Source: Gemmobacter lanyuensis
GTDB lineage: Bacteria; Pseudomonadota; Alphaproteobacteria; Rhodobacterales; Rhodobacteraceae
Assembly (NCBI RefSeq): GCF_014652355.1
Contig: NZ_BMYQ01000001.1
Location: 928,180 to 992,179 of the forward strand
Length of the DNA stretch: 64,000 nucleotides
Direction of reading: 5' to 3'
In this document: positions 1-9,380 of the stretch, piece after piece
Position numbering within the stretch: position 1 is the first letter of the stretch
Layout: each line of letters opens with the position of its first letter
The notes under the pieces: model-generated
Database searches by the model: none
What the model was told of the DNA's origin: nothing
Seen by the model: only the letters and a program-made list of their open reading frames with translations
Program-made: the position numbers and the translations under genes

Positions 1-53
1 GGGGCTGTCTGCCCCCGCGCCTCCCTGCGGGAGGCTCCCCCGAGGATATTTTC
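1..53. repeat. Intergenic G/C-rich repeat element, copy A
   Basis: A GC-rich hairpin-forming stretch that ends in CCCCCGAGGATATTTT. The same kind of element occurs in reverse orientation at 102-160 and at 7863-7925: AAAATATCC, a GC-rich palindrome, then a GGGGGC...GCCCCC block. It looks like a dispersed intergenic element of this genome. I see no coding potential. Confidence 0.5.
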
Positions 54-101
54 ACAACGGGAAGAGGGGAACGCGCCGCGCCCTTCTTCCATTTTCTGTC
101 T

Positions 102-160
102 GAAAATATCCGCGGGGTGAATTGGCCGCAGGCCAAGAGGGGGCGGCGAGCCCCCTTTTT
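102..160. repeat. Intergenic repeat element, copy B (inverted relative to copy A)
   Basis: Begins with GAAAATATCCGCGGGG and ends in the GGGGGC...GCCCCC hairpin at 139-155. It is inverted relative to copy A, with about 48 bp between them. Its right end doubles as a terminator. Confidence 0.45.
139..160 (+). terminator. Rho-independent terminator of a gene left of the window
   Basis: Stem GGGGGC (139-144), loop GGCGA, stem GCCCCC (150-155), then TTTTTC. The run of T lies on the plus strand, so it would end a rightward gene outside the window. Confidence 0.6.
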
Positions 161-213
161 CTTTGCCGCTTGATGGACTTGCGAATTGGGCCGTTTCGCT
201 GTCAGATCACGGT

Positions 214-1323
214 ATGACAGAGACACCGCAATACACGCCGCTGATCCGTTCCCTGCCCGCCTCGGTGCCCTTTGTCGGGCCAGAAACCCAGGAGCGCAGT
301 CGTGGCGCGCCGTTTACCGCGCGGTTGGGGGCGAATGAGAGCCTCTTTGGCCCTTCGCCCCGGGCCATTGCCGCGATGGAGGCGGCGGCAAGGTCAGTCT
401 GGATGTATGGCGACCCGGAGGTGCATGAGCTGCGTGCCGCATTGGCGGCGCATCATGGGGTGAGCCCTGACCACATCGTGGTGGGCGAAGGAATTGACGG
501 GTTGCTCGGTTATCTCGTGCGCCTGATGATTATTCCGGGCGATGTGGTGGTGACGTCGGATGGCGCTTACCCGACCTTCAACTTCCACGTCACCGGCCAT
601 GGCGGAGTGTTGCACAAGGTGCCCTATCGCGGCGATCACGAAGACCCCGAGGCGCTGTTGGCCACGGCCGCTGGAGTGCGGCCCAAGCTGCTCTATATCG
701 CCAATCCGGACAATCCGATGGGGTCGCACCATCCGGGCGCGACGATCGCTGCTATGCTCGACCGCCTGCCCCAGGGCACGCTTCTGGTGCTGGATGAGGC
801 CTATGTCGATCTTGCGCCGCCCGGTACCGCGGCTGACATCGCGGCCGATGATCCGCGGGTGATCCGGCTGCGGACCTTTTCCAAGGGCTATGGTCTTGCG
901 GGACTGCGGGTGGGTTATGCCATTGCCGCCCCTGGTCTGATTTCGGCCTTCAACAAGGTGCGCAACCATTTCGGTGTCGGGCGAATAGCCCAGGCCGGGG
1001 CGCTTGCGGCGCTACAGGATCAGGCCTGGCTGGATCAGGTTCGGGCCGAGGTCACCACCGCGCGGACGCACCTTGCGGCGATTGCGGTGGCGAACGGGCT
1101 TCGCCCCCTGCCCTCGGCCACGAATTTTGTCACCATGGACTGCGGGCGGGATGGCGATTTTGCCCGCGCGGTGCTGCGCGAGCTGGTCGCGCGGGGCATC
1201 TTTGTCCGCATGCCCTTTGTCGCGCCGCATGACCGCTGCATCCGGGTCAGCTGCGGGGATGCGGCGGCGCTGGGGGCTTTTGCCACAGCCCTGCCTCTGG
1301 CGCTGGCTGCGGCGCGGGGCTGA
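214..1323 (+). CDS. PLP-dependent aminotransferase, HisC-like (fold type I)
   Basis: Probable class I/II aminotransferase of the histidinol-phosphate aminotransferase type. It would transfer an amino group through pyridoxal phosphate in the cytoplasm. The family signatures are the substrate-loop sequence ARLGANESLFGPSP near the N-terminus, the nucleotide-side motif VLDEAYVDLAP, and the PLP-lysine motif TFSKGYGLAGLRVGYA. About 369 residues from ATG 214, a normal length for the family. The frame is open back to a TTG at 163, but ATG 214 gives a typical HisC-like N-terminus. No other his gene is adjacent, so histidine synthesis is not proven; a paralogous aromatic or broad-specificity aminotransferase is equally possible. 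Confidence 0.75.
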   Translation: MTETPQYTPLIRSLPASVPFVGPETQERSRGAPFTARLGANESLFGPSPRAIAAMEAAARSVWMYGDPEVHELRAALAAHHGVSPDHIVVGEGIDGLLGYLVRLMIIPGDVVVTSDGAYPTFNFHVTGHGGVLHKVPYRGDHEDPEALLATAAGVRPKLLYIANPDNPMGSHHPGATIAAMLDRLPQGTLLVLDEAYVDLAPPGTAADIAADDPRVIRLRTFSKGYGLAGLRVGYAIAAPGLISAFNKVRNHFGVGRIAQAGALAALQDQAWLDQVRAEVTTARTHLAAIAVANGLRPLPSATNFVTMDCGRDGDFARAVLRELVARGIFVRMPFVAPHDRCIRVSCGDAAALGAFATALPLALAAARG

Positions 1324-1689
1324 TCATTCGGCCCGGAGGCTCGCCTTCGGCAGATCCTGATCCGAGGGTGCAGGCCCGAGGGCCGGGGCCACCCCTTCCC
1401 CCGCGCGGGCCGAGCCGAGGCCGGGAATTGCCGGGGCGGCCGCCGTCACGGGCGCGGTTTTCACGCGGCGAAAGACAAGCAGGTTTTGGAAGGTCGTAGA
1501 CTTGCCGGTCAGGCCGCTGCGTTCCTCGCAGGGTAGCGTATCGGCGCGGAGGTATTCCCAGCCTTCGCGCGCGAGGTCATTCATCAGCTGCGTCAGCGCA
1601 TGGGCAAAGCGGTCTTCGGTGCTTTTGAGCCCGCGGGCCTTTTCGCCACGGCGCGGGGCCGGAACCACCCGATATTCAAAATGCTGCAT
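1324..1689 (-). CDS. DUF4177-type small protein
   Basis: 121 residues from ATG 1689. The first 75 residues carry the DUF4177-like pattern MQHFEYRVVPAPR ... LNDLAREGWEYLRAD ... LVFRR, a small alpha/beta domain of unknown function common in Rhodobacterales. The last 45 residues are Ala/Pro-rich and probably disordered. The frame extends further upstream, but that extension is Arg/Pro-rich and unlike coding sequence, so the internal ATG before QHFEYR was chosen. Its stop abuts the stop of the convergent aminotransferase gene. Confidence 0.6.
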   Translation of the reverse strand: MQHFEYRVVPAPRRGEKARGLKSTEDRFAHALTQLMNDLAREGWEYLRADTLPCEERSGLTGKSTTFQNLLVFRRVKTAPVTAAAPAIPGLGSARAGEGVAPALGPAPSDQDLPKASLRAE

Positions 1690-1816
1690 TGGTGCCTCTG
1701 CTGAAAATGCCCGCGGCCGACTGCGGCTGCGACCCGTCCTTCCGTCATAAAAAGCAACCCGCGGGCAAGCAACGCACGGCGGGACACGTCTGCGGCATCG
1801 CGCGCCACGGGAAGCG

Positions 1817-1848
1817 AAAGGCCGGCCCGCTGTCACGGTGGGCCGGCC
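1817..1848 (-). terminator. Terminator downstream of gatB
   Basis: A perfect 9-bp stem (GGCCGGCCC at 1820-1828, GGGCCGGCC at 1840-1848) followed on the minus strand by TTTCG. It begins 7 bp after the gatB stop codon. Confidence 0.65.
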
Positions 1849-1854
1849 CTGAAA

Positions 1855-3366
1855 TCACAGACCCAGCTTCTGGGCCACCATCGCATTCACGACCGCCGGG
1901 TCCGCCTTGCCGCCGGTGGCCTTGAGGACCTGCCCGGTGAACCAGCCCGCGAGCTTCGCGTTGACCTTGGCCTTTTCCACCTGCGCGGGGTTGGCGGCGA
2001 TCAGATCATCCAGCGCCTTTTCGATGGCGCCGGTGTCGGTTACCGCCTTCATGCCGCGGGCGGCGGCCACTTCGGCCGGATCACCGCCTTCGGTCCAGAG
2101 GATCTCGAACAGCTCTTTCGCCATCTTGCCGGTGATCTCGCCCTTGGCGAGCAGGTCGAGCATGCCGCCCAGCTGCGCCGCGGAAACGGGGCTCTCTGCA
2201 ATGGCATGACCTTCCTTGTTGAGGCGGCCAAAGAGTTCGTTGATCACCCAGTTCGCGGCAATCTTGCCATCACGGCCACGGGCCACCTCTTCGAAGAAGG
2301 CGGCCGAATCAAGCTCGGCGGTCAGGACATTCGCGTCGTAATCGGTCAGACCGAAATCCGACATGAAGCGCGCCTTCTTGGCGTCGGGCAGTTCCGGCAT
2401 CCGGGCGGCAATGTCATCGACCCAGGCCTGATCTATTTCCAGCGGCAGCAGATCGGGGCACGGGAAGTAGCGGTAATCGTGCGCCTCTTCCTTGCTCCGC
2501 ATCGAGCGGGTTTCGTTCTTGTCCGGATCGTAGAGGCGGGTTTCCTGCACGACCTCGCCGCCGTCCTCCAGAATGGCGATCTGGCGGCGGGCCTCATAGT
2601 CGATGGCCATCTGGATGAAGCGCATGGAGTTCATGTTCTTCAGCTCACACCGCGTGCCGAGATGCGCGAAATCCTGCGTTTCCTGATACTTCTCATACTG
2701 GCCGGGGCGACAGACCGAGACGTTCACATCGGCCCGCAGGTTGCCGTTCTGCATGTTGCCATCGCAGGTGCCGAGATAGCGCAGGATCTGGCGCAGCTTG
2801 GCAACATAGGCCGCCGCCTCTTCCGGGCCGCGGATGTCGGGGCGGCTGACGATCTCCATCAGCGCCACGCCCGTGCGGTTGAAATCGACGAAGGACATGT
2901 TGGGGTCCATGTCATGGATCGACTTGCCCGCGTCCTGTTCCAGGTGGATGCGTTCGATCCGCACATGGCGCGCGATGCCCGGCCCCATTTCCACGATCAC
3001 CTCGCCCTCGCCCACGATGGGGTGATAGAGCTGGCTGATCTGATAGCCCTGCGGCAGGTCGGGGTAGAAATAATTCTTGCGGTCAAAGGCCGAACGCAGG
3101 TTGATCTGCGCCTTCAGCCCAAGGCCCGACCGGACCGCCTGTTCCACGCAATATTCGTTGATCACCGGCAGCATGCCCGGCATGGCGCAATCGACGAAGC
3201 TCACGTTGGAATTCGGCTCGGCGCCGACCTGGGTCGAGGCCCCCGAAAACAGCTTGGCATTCGAGGAAACCTGGGCATGGATCTCCATGCCGATCACCAG
3301 TTCCCAGTCATGTTTTGCCCCGGCAATCACCTTGGGCTTGGGCGCTTCATAGGTCAGGTCGAGCAT
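1855..3366 (-). CDS. gatB: Aspartyl/glutamyl-tRNA(Asn/Gln) amidotransferase subunit B
   Basis: 503 residues, the usual GatB length. GatB is the kinase/tRNA-recognition subunit of GatCAB, which converts Glu-tRNA(Gln) and Asp-tRNA(Asn) to the amidated forms in organisms that lack the direct synthetases. Landmarks are [13 protein letters not shown] near the N-terminus, the catalytic-cradle signature [17 protein letters not shown], and the C-terminal YqeY/GatB domain ending in [16 protein letters not shown]. It stands alone here; gatA and gatC are not in the window. Confidence 0.95.
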   Translation of the reverse strand: MLDLTYEAPKPKVIAGAKHDWELVIGMEIHAQVSSNAKLFSGASTQVGAEPNSNVSFVDCAMPGMLPVINEYCVEQAVRSGLGLKAQINLRSAFDRKNYFYPDLPQGYQISQLYHPIVGEGEVIVEMGPGIARHVRIERIHLEQDAGKSIHDMDPNMSFVDFNRTGVALMEIVSRPDIRGPEEAAAYVAKLRQILRYLGTCDGNMQNGNLRADVNVSVCRPGQYEKYQETQDFAHLGTRCELKNMNSMRFIQMAIDYEARRQIAILEDGGEVVQETRLYDPDKNETRSMRSKEEAHDYRYFPCPDLLPLEIDQAWVDDIAARMPELPDAKKARFMSDFGLTDYDANVLTAELDSAAFFEEVARGRDGKIAANWVINELFGRLNKEGHAIAESPVSAAQLGGMLDLLAKGEITGKMAKELFEILWTEGGDPAEVAAARGMKAVTDTGAIEKALDDLIAANPAQVEKAKVNAKLAGWFTGQVLKATGGKADPAVVNAMVAQKLGL

Positions 3367-3534
3367 CGGTTTCCCCTCGCTTTCTTGGCCCCTTCATAGG
3401 CATGGCGGGCCTGCCCGGCAAGGCGGGACGGGCGGATTTTCGCGCATCCGGAATCGCCAAGCTGGACTCGGGGGGCGGTCTTTGGGCAAAAAACGGCGTC
3501 GCGCATCGGACGCGTCGCCACTGCGGGAGCTGCA

Positions 3535-4128
3535 ATGCAGGTCAAATTCGGGATCATCGGGGCCATGGCTGCCCTTGCCTTGGCTGGATGCACCACCGAA
3601 ACTGCCGACCTCGTCGGCCGTGCGACCACACCGCCCCCGATGCGCTGGGACAATCATCCCGAAGCGCCGGAATGGACCGTCAATACCCTCATGGCTGTCG
3701 CCCAACGGGATGATGCCCTGGCCGACCGCGTGCCCGCCGATATCGGCGAATGGTGCCCGGGTTATGCCGATGCCTCGGTCACTGATCGGCGGGCCTTCTG
3801 GGCCGGGCTGATCTCGGCCGTTGGCAAATACGAAAGCAGCTACAACGAAAAGGCCGCCGGTGGGGGCGGGCGCTATATCGGGATCATGCAGATCTCGCCG
3901 CGCTCGGCCGCGAATTACGGCTGCGATGCGACTTCGGCCTCGGCGCTGAAGGACGGGTCGGCGAATCTGGCCTGCGCCGTGGAAATGGTTGCCCACCACG
4001 TCGAACGCGACGGGCTGGCCGTGGGCAATGGCAATCAGGGGATCGGGCGCGACTGGATGCCCTTCCGCAAGGCCCAGACCCGGGCCGAGATGCAAAGCTG
4101 GGTCCGCCAGCAAAGCTACTGCAAATAA
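3535..4128 (+). CDS. Lipoprotein lytic transglycosylase-like protein (SLT fold)
   Basis: 197 residues. The N-terminus is a lipoprotein signal with lipobox LALAGC (Cys near residue 19), so the mature protein should be lipid-anchored in the periplasm. Residues about 100-150 look like a goose-lysozyme/SLT fold: KYESSYNE supplies the candidate catalytic Glu and YIGIMQISP matches the GLMQI motif. It would cleave peptidoglycan glycan strands. It is a single gene ending in a clear terminator. The substrate assignment rests on motif similarity only. Confidence 0.7.
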   Translation: MQVKFGIIGAMAALALAGCTTETADLVGRATTPPPMRWDNHPEAPEWTVNTLMAVAQRDDALADRVPADIGEWCPGYADASVTDRRAFWAGLISAVGKYESSYNEKAAGGGGRYIGIMQISPRSAANYGCDATSASALKDGSANLACAVEMVAHHVERDGLAVGNGNQGIGRDWMPFRKAQTRAEMQSWVRQQSYCK

Positions 4129-4158
4129 GCAGAACTCCGAACAGACGGATGCGGCAGC

Positions 4159-4180
4159 AAGGGGGCTTTCGCCCCCTTTG
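4159..4180 (+). terminator. Rho-independent terminator after the lytic transglycosylase
   Basis: AAGGGGG (4159-4165), loop CTTTCG, CCCCCTT (4172-4178), then TG. It lies 30 bp after the stop codon, and the symmetric A/T ends could also serve the convergent pepN gene. Confidence 0.7.
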
Positions 4181-4191
4181 TCATATCCGCC

Positions 4192-6756
4192 TCAGCCCAG
4201 CATCCGCGCGGTCATTTCCGACAGATCGCGGCTGAGGCCCGGAGTCGCGGCCATGCGCGACAGCTCGGCCCGGATCAGGGCCTGCCGCCCGGCATCATAG
4301 CGGCGCCAGGTTTCAAACGCGGTAGACATGCGCGCCGCCGTCTGCGGATTGCGCCCGTCCAGCCGCAAAAGCCAATCGGCCAAAAGCCGATAAGCCGCGC
4401 CATCCGCATGGTGGAAGCCCGCATGGTTTGCCGAGACGGCGCCAAAGACCGCACGGAAGCGGTTGGGGTTGTCCATGTTGAAATCGGCCCGCGCCGTCAG
4501 CTGTTCGACGGTTGCCGCCAGTTCGGCGGGCGGGGCATGGACGACCTGCACCATGAACCACTTGTCCATGACCAGCCGGTCAGCCTTCCATTCCGCCTCG
4601 AAGGCCGCCAGCGCCTCGGCCCCGGCGCCGATGTCAATCAGCGCCACCAGCGCCGCCAGACGGTCGGTCATGTTCGTGGCCGCGGCAAAGGCCGCACGGG
4701 CGGCTTCACCCCCGTCCAGCCGGGTTTGCAGCGCAAGGCAGGCATTGGCCAGCGCCCGCCGCCCGGCAGGCCCCGCCTCGGCCGAGAACGGCCCTGAGAC
4801 GGTCATCGCCGCGCGCAGGGCGGCCAGCTCTGCCCCCAAAGCCGCCGCCAGCGCATCGCCCATGCGCCGCCGAGCGGCATGGATCGCCGCCGGATCGGGC
4901 ACATGGCCCGCCGCCGCCAGCGTCGCCGCCAGATCATCCTCGGAGGGCAGCCGCAGCGCCAGCGCGCGGAAGGCGGGGTCGAGCGTGTCATCCGTCGCCA
5001 GTCGCGCCACCCCATCCAGCCAGGGGCGCGACACCGCGGCCCCGGTCACAACCATTTCGGCCAGCACCTCTTTGGCAAGGCTCCGCCCGGCTTCCCAGCG
5101 GTTGAAGGGGTCGGTGTCATGGGCCAGCAGGAAGGCGCGCGTCTCGGGGCTGACCGGATGGTCCAGCACGACCGGCGCCGAAAACCCGCGCAGGACCGAG
5201 GCGACCGGCCGCGCCCCCAAACCTTCAAAGCGGAAGCTCTGCTCCGCCTCGGTCAGCTCCAGGATGGTGGTCCCCAGCACCTCATCGCCATTGGGGTTCA
5301 GCAGGCCCACCGCCACCGGAATCACCTTGGCCCCCTTGTCCGGCTGTCCGGGCGTCGGCGGATTGTCCTGACGCAGAGTCAGGGTGAAGGTGCCGCCTGC
5401 CAGATCGGGCTGCCAGTCTTCCGCCACCTGCACGCGCGGGGTGCCCGCCTCGAAATACCAGCGGCTGAACTGCGTCAGGTCGCGCCCCGTCGCGTCCTGG
5501 AACACCGCCAGCCAATCCTCGATTGTCGCCGCCTGCCCGTCATGCCGGTCGAAATAGAGATCCAGCGCCCGGCGATAGCCATCCTCCCCCACGAGTCGTT
5601 TCAGCATGCCGATGATCTCGGCCCCTTTTTCATAGACCGTGGCGGTATAGAAATTGTTGATCTCGACAAAGCTGTCGGGTCGCACCGGATGGGCCAGCGG
5701 CCCCTGATCCTCACGGAACTGCCGCGCGCGCAGGGCCAGCACATCCTCGATCCGCTTCACCGCATGGCCGCGCAGATCGCCCGAGAACTGCTGATCCCGG
5801 AACACGGTCAGCCCCTCTTTCAGGCAAAGCTGGAACCAGTCGCGGCAGGTGATGCGATTGCCTGTCCAGTTATGGAAATATTCATGCGCGACGATGCTTT
5901 CGATCCGGGCGAATTCATCATCCGTCATGGTTTCCGGCGTTGCCAGCACGCATTTCGAATTGAAGATGTTCAGCCCCTTGTTCTCCATCGCGCCCATGTT
6001 GAAATCATCGACGGCGACGATGTTGAAGACATCAAGGTCATATTCGCGGCCATAGACCTCTTCGTCCCAGCGCATGGAGCGTTTGAGGCTCTCCATGCCC
6101 CAAGCACAGCGGTCCTCATCCCCCGGCCGCACCCAGATGTTCAGCGCGACCTGGCGCCCTGACCGCGTGGTAATCTGATCTGAATGGGCGATCAGATGCC
6201 CCGCCACCAGCGCGAACAGATAGGCCGGCTTCGGCCAAGGATCATCCCATTCGGCCCAGCCCGGCCCCGCGCCCAGCGGATTGCCATTGGACAGCAGCAC
6301 CGGCAAATCGCCCTCGATCCGCACGCGGAAACGGGCCATCACATCGGGGCGATCGGGGTAATAGGTGATCTTGCGGAACCCCTCGGCCTCGCATTGCGTG
6401 CAATACATGCCGTTTGACATGTAAAGCCCCTCCAGCGCGGTATTGCGGGCGGGCGCGATCTCGACCTCGGTTTCCAGCACGAAGGGCCCCTCGGGCAGAT
6501 CGGCGGCGGCAATCGTCAGGCCGCGCGCATCGGGCGTGGCCGCAATCGCACGCCCGCCGATGGTCACCGACAAAAGCCGCAGCTCCTCCCCATCCAAGCG
6601 CAGGTCATTGACGCCGGGCCGCGCCGGATTGGCATGCAAATGCAGCCGCGCCATGACCCGTGTGGCCTCGGGCTGCAGGCGGAAGGTCAGCTCGACCTGA
6701 TCCACGCAATAGGGAAAGGGCTGATAGTCCTTAAGGTAAACAGCAGTATCGGCCAT
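4192..6756 (-). CDS. pepN: Aminopeptidase N (M1 metallopeptidase)
   Basis: 854 residues, close to the usual size of bacterial PepN. It is a cytoplasmic zinc aminopeptidase that removes N-terminal residues from peptides. The exopeptidase motif GAMENKGLNIF is present, as is the zinc site VAHEYFHNWTGNRI (HEXXH) with its third ligand in LKEGLTVFRDQQF. The C-terminal half is the helical PepN-type domain. It lies 69 bp downstream of hypE in the same orientation, so some read-through from the hydrogenase genes is possible. Confidence 0.95.
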   Translation of the reverse strand: MADTAVYLKDYQPFPYCVDQVELTFRLQPEATRVMARLHLHANPARPGVNDLRLDGEELRLLSVTIGGRAIAATPDARGLTIAAADLPEGPFVLETEVEIAPARNTALEGLYMSNGMYCTQCEAEGFRKITYYPDRPDVMARFRVRIEGDLPVLLSNGNPLGAGPGWAEWDDPWPKPAYLFALVAGHLIAHSDQITTRSGRQVALNIWVRPGDEDRCAWGMESLKRSMRWDEEVYGREYDLDVFNIVAVDDFNMGAMENKGLNIFNSKCVLATPETMTDDEFARIESIVAHEYFHNWTGNRITCRDWFQLCLKEGLTVFRDQQFSGDLRGHAVKRIEDVLALRARQFREDQGPLAHPVRPDSFVEINNFYTATVYEKGAEIIGMLKRLVGEDGYRRALDLYFDRHDGQAATIEDWLAVFQDATGRDLTQFSRWYFEAGTPRVQVAEDWQPDLAGGTFTLTLRQDNPPTPGQPDKGAKVIPVAVGLLNPNGDEVLGTTILELTEAEQSFRFEGLGARPVASVLRGFSAPVVLDHPVSPETRAFLLAHDTDPFNRWEAGRSLAKEVLAEMVVTGAAVSRPWLDGVARLATDDTLDPAFRALALRLPSEDDLAATLAAAGHVPDPAAIHAARRRMGDALAAALGAELAALRAAMTVSGPFSAEAGPAGRRALANACLALQTRLDGGEAARAAFAAATNMTDRLAALVALIDIGAGAEALAAFEAEWKADRLVMDKWFMVQVVHAPPAELAATVEQLTARADFNMDNPNRFRAVFGAVSANHAGFHHADGAAYRLLADWLLRLDGRNPQTAARMSTAFETWRRYDAGRQALIRAELSRMAATPGLSRDLSEMTARMLG

Positions 6757-6825
6757 GGCGGGTCTCCTTTGCGGGCCACGCTAACGCATGGCGCCGCAGG
6801 TGCAACCGCCCTTCGGCCGCGGGGT

Positions 6826-7848
6826 TCAGCAGATGCGCGGCAGCTGTTCCCCCACCAGCATGTCCACGATCCGCGTGCCACCAAAGGGTGTCCGCATGAC
6901 CACCATCCCCGGATGATCGGCCACCGCGCGGCCAATGACACAGGCCCCCGCACCCTCCGGGTGGGCGCGCATGGCCGCCAGCACCGCCTCGGCCGCGGCC
7001 TCCGGCACAAAGACGACCAGCCGCCCCTCATTGGCCAGATAGAGGGGATCGAGGCCCAGAATCTCGCAAACCCCGCGCACCTCGGCCCGCAGCGGCAAGA
7101 CGTCTTCCTCCAGCACGACTCCGACCCCGGCAGCCGCGGCAAGCTCATTCAGCGCCGAAGCCAGCCCCCCGCGTGTCGCATCCCGTGCGGCGCGCAGATC
7201 AGGACAGGCCGCCAAAACCCCCTGCATCAGATGACCCAGGGCGGCACAGTCGCTCTCAATCGCGGTGCTCAGCGCCATATCCCCGCGCGCGGCCAGGATC
7301 GTCGCGCCATGGTCGCCCAGCACCCCGTTCACGATGGCCACATCGCCGGGCCGGATCGCCTCGGCCCGCAGATCAAGGCCCGGCGCGATCACCCCTACCC
7401 CGGTCGTGGTGACAAAGACGCCGTCGCCCTTGCCCCGCTCGACCACCTTGGTATCGCCGGTGACAATCCGCACACCCGCAGCCTCGGCCTCGCGTTGCAT
7501 GCTGGCGGCGATGCGGCGCAAAAGCGCAATCTCGGTCCCTTCCTCGATGATGAAGGCCGCCGCAAGCCAAAGCGGCCGCGCGCCCCCGACCGCAAGGTCA
7601 TTCACCGTGCCGCAGACCGCGATCTTGCCGATGTCGCCGCCCGGAAACTCCATCGGGGCCACAACGAAACTGTCGGTCGTCAGCGCAAGCCGCGCGCCCG
7701 GCACCTGCAGCGCCTCGGTCATCAGGCGGGCCTGATCCTCCATCCCGGGCGGCTGGAACACCGCCGCAAAGACTTCGGCAATCAAATCCCGCATGGCCTT
7801 GCCGCCGCCGCCATGTGCCATGGTGACCCGATCTTCACGCAGCGCCAT
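6826..7848 (-). CDS. hypE: Hydrogenase maturation protein HypE
   Basis: 340 residues from ATG 7848; the open frame upstream is unrelated. HypE accepts a carbamoyl group from HypF on its C-terminal cysteine and dehydrates it with ATP to a thiocyanate, which supplies the two CN ligands of the NiFe site. The C-terminus is exactly PRIC, with the essential terminal Cys, and the N-terminus has the AIRS-fold motif MAHGGGGKAM. It is last in the hup-hyp cluster, separated from hypD by 104 bp that hold a dispersed repeat, the largest gap in the hyp block. Confidence 0.97.
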   Translation of the reverse strand: MALREDRVTMAHGGGGKAMRDLIAEVFAAVFQPPGMEDQARLMTEALQVPGARLALTTDSFVVAPMEFPGGDIGKIAVCGTVNDLAVGGARPLWLAAAFIIEEGTEIALLRRIAASMQREAEAAGVRIVTGDTKVVERGKGDGVFVTTTGVGVIAPGLDLRAEAIRPGDVAIVNGVLGDHGATILAARGDMALSTAIESDCAALGHLMQGVLAACPDLRAARDATRGGLASALNELAAAAGVGVVLEEDVLPLRAEVRGVCEILGLDPLYLANEGRLVVFVPEAAAEAVLAAMRAHPEGAGACVIGRAVADHPGMVVMRTPFGGTRIVDMLVGEQLPRIC

Positions 7849-7862
7849 CGGCCTCTCCTTCA

Positions 7863-7925
7863 TCTTGGTAAAAATATCCCGGGGGGACGCCCCGCAGGGG
7901 CGATGGGGGGCAGAGCCCCCCTTGC
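7863..7925. repeat. Intergenic repeat element, copy C, between hypD and hypE
   Basis: AAAAATATCCCGGGGGGACG, then GCCCCGCAGGGGC, then GGGGGGCAGAGCCCCCC. It has the same architecture as 102-160 and is inverted relative to 1-53. It fills the hypD-hypE gap and can fold into stable hairpins, so it may act as an RNA processing or stability element. Confidence 0.5.
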
Positions 7926-7952
7926 GCGTCAGCGCAAAGCCTTCATGCCGCG

Positions 7953-9098
7953 TCAGCGCGCCGCCACGCCCCGCGCCCCGCCGTATTGCCAATAGGCCGC
8001 ACAGGCCCCCTCCGAACTGACCATCAGCGCCCCGAGCGGCATGTCCGGCGTGCAGCCCTTGCCGAATTGCGGGCAGGCGGTGGGTTTCATGCGCCCCGTC
8101 ATTACCGCCCCGCAGGCGCAACCCTCGGCCTCTGGCACCACGGTGCGGCCCTGTGCCGCCCCATATCCGATGCCGAATTTCGCCTCGGCGTCAAAGGCGC
8201 GATAGGCGTCGCGGATGCGCAGGCCGCTGGCGTCGATCTCCCCCAGCCCGCGCCATTCAAAGCTGGGCCTGCGTTCATAGACATCGGCAATCGCGGCCAG
8301 GCTGACGGGGTTGCCATGTTCGGGCACCACGCGGGCATATTGGTTTTCCACCTCGGCGCGGCCCGCTTCGATCTGGCGCAGCACCATGAGAACGGATTGC
8401 AGCAGGTCCGTCGGCTCGAACCCTGCCACAACGATGGGTTTGCCATAGTCGCGCGCAATGAAGTCATAGGGGTGTGTTCCGATGACCATGCTCACATGCC
8501 CCGGCCCGACAAAGCCGTCCAGCACCATGTCGGGGTCATCGAGCAGCGCCTTGATCGGTTCCGGCACGGTGATATGGTTGCAGAAAACACTGAAATTCCC
8601 CAAGCCCTCGCGCGCGGCGGCCTGAATCGACAGGGCGGTCGATGGCGTCGTGGTTTCGAACCCGAGGCCAAAGAACACCACTTCGCGCGCGGGGTTGCGG
8701 CGGGCGATTTCTAGCGCGTCGAGCGGGCTATAGACCATGCGGATATCCGCCCCCGCAGCCTTGGCCTGCAACAGGCTCTTGCGGTGGCCCGGCACGCGCA
8801 TGGCATCGCCGAAGGTGCAGAAGATCACCTCGGGGCGTTCGGCCAGTTCGACACATTCGTCCACCCGCGCCATGGGCAGCACGCAGACCGGGCAGCCCGG
8901 CCCGTGGATGAATTCGATCCCCGGATGGGTCAGACGGTCCAGCCCGTAGCGAAAGATCGCATGGGTATGGCCGCCGCAGATCTCCATGATATGCACAGGC
9001 TTGTCGCGGGTGGCGCCGATCCGGTCACAGGTGGCGGCGATTTCGGCCAGCAGGGCGCGGGCGGCCTTGGGGTCGCGGAATTCGGATGCGTATTTCAT
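7953..9098 (-). CDS. hypD: Hydrogenase maturation protein HypD
   Basis: 381 residues. HypD is the iron-sulfur scaffold that, with HypC, carries the Fe(CN)2CO unit before transfer to the large subunit. The conserved Cys motifs are visible: IMEICGGHTHAIFRYG near residue 40, IHGPGCPVCVLP near 68, and the C-terminal Cys-rich region (EGCACGAVMTG, CPQFGKGCTPD) that binds the 4Fe-4S cluster. Its start overlaps the hypC stop by 4 bp (ATGA), so the two are translationally coupled. Confidence 0.97.
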   Translation of the reverse strand: MKYASEFRDPKAARALLAEIAATCDRIGATRDKPVHIMEICGGHTHAIFRYGLDRLTHPGIEFIHGPGCPVCVLPMARVDECVELAERPEVIFCTFGDAMRVPGHRKSLLQAKAAGADIRMVYSPLDALEIARRNPAREVVFFGLGFETTTPSTALSIQAAAREGLGNFSVFCNHITVPEPIKALLDDPDMVLDGFVGPGHVSMVIGTHPYDFIARDYGKPIVVAGFEPTDLLQSVLMVLRQIEAGRAEVENQYARVVPEHGNPVSLAAIADVYERRPSFEWRGLGEIDASGLRIRDAYRAFDAEAKFGIGYGAAQGRTVVPEAEGCACGAVMTGRMKPTACPQFGKGCTPDMPLGALMVSSEGACAAYWQYGGARGVAAR

Positions 9099-9379
9099 GA
9101 TGCCAATGCCCTTTCCCCTTCGCGCATCTGCTCCAGCGTTTCCTGCGCCTCGCCCAGATCGCGCAGCGCCTCAAGCGTGCGGGCGGCCTCGTCGGCGTCG
9201 ATCAACGCCATGGCAAAGCCCACATGGATCAGCGCCCATTGCCCGATCAGCGCCTCGGGCGCGCCGGTCAGCACGCAGGCCACATTCACCTCGCGCCGCA
9301 CGCCCGACACATCGGCCATGGCCATCAGCCGCGCCGCATCGGTGATCTCGACAATCTGTCCCGGAATTCCCAGACACAT
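9095..9379 (-). CDS. hypC: Hydrogenase maturation chaperone HypC
   Basis: 94 residues starting MCLGIPGQIVEI. The essential Cys2 is the Fe(CN)2CO-ligating residue after Met removal. It acts in the HypC-HypD complex and as chaperone of the immature HupL. It begins 1 bp after the hupR stop codon and overlaps hypD. HupF (15099-15419) is a second HypC-family protein in the same cluster. Confidence 0.95.
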   Translation of the reverse strand: MCLGIPGQIVEITDAARLMAMADVSGVRREVNVACVLTGAPEALIGQWALIHVGFAMALIDADEAARTLEALRDLGEAQETLEQMREGERALAS

Positions 9380-9380
9380 C

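Noticed and set aside
2206-3399. 397-codon open frame opposite gatB
   Set aside because: Opposite strand of a certain gene, no family resemblance, typical third-position GC shadow.
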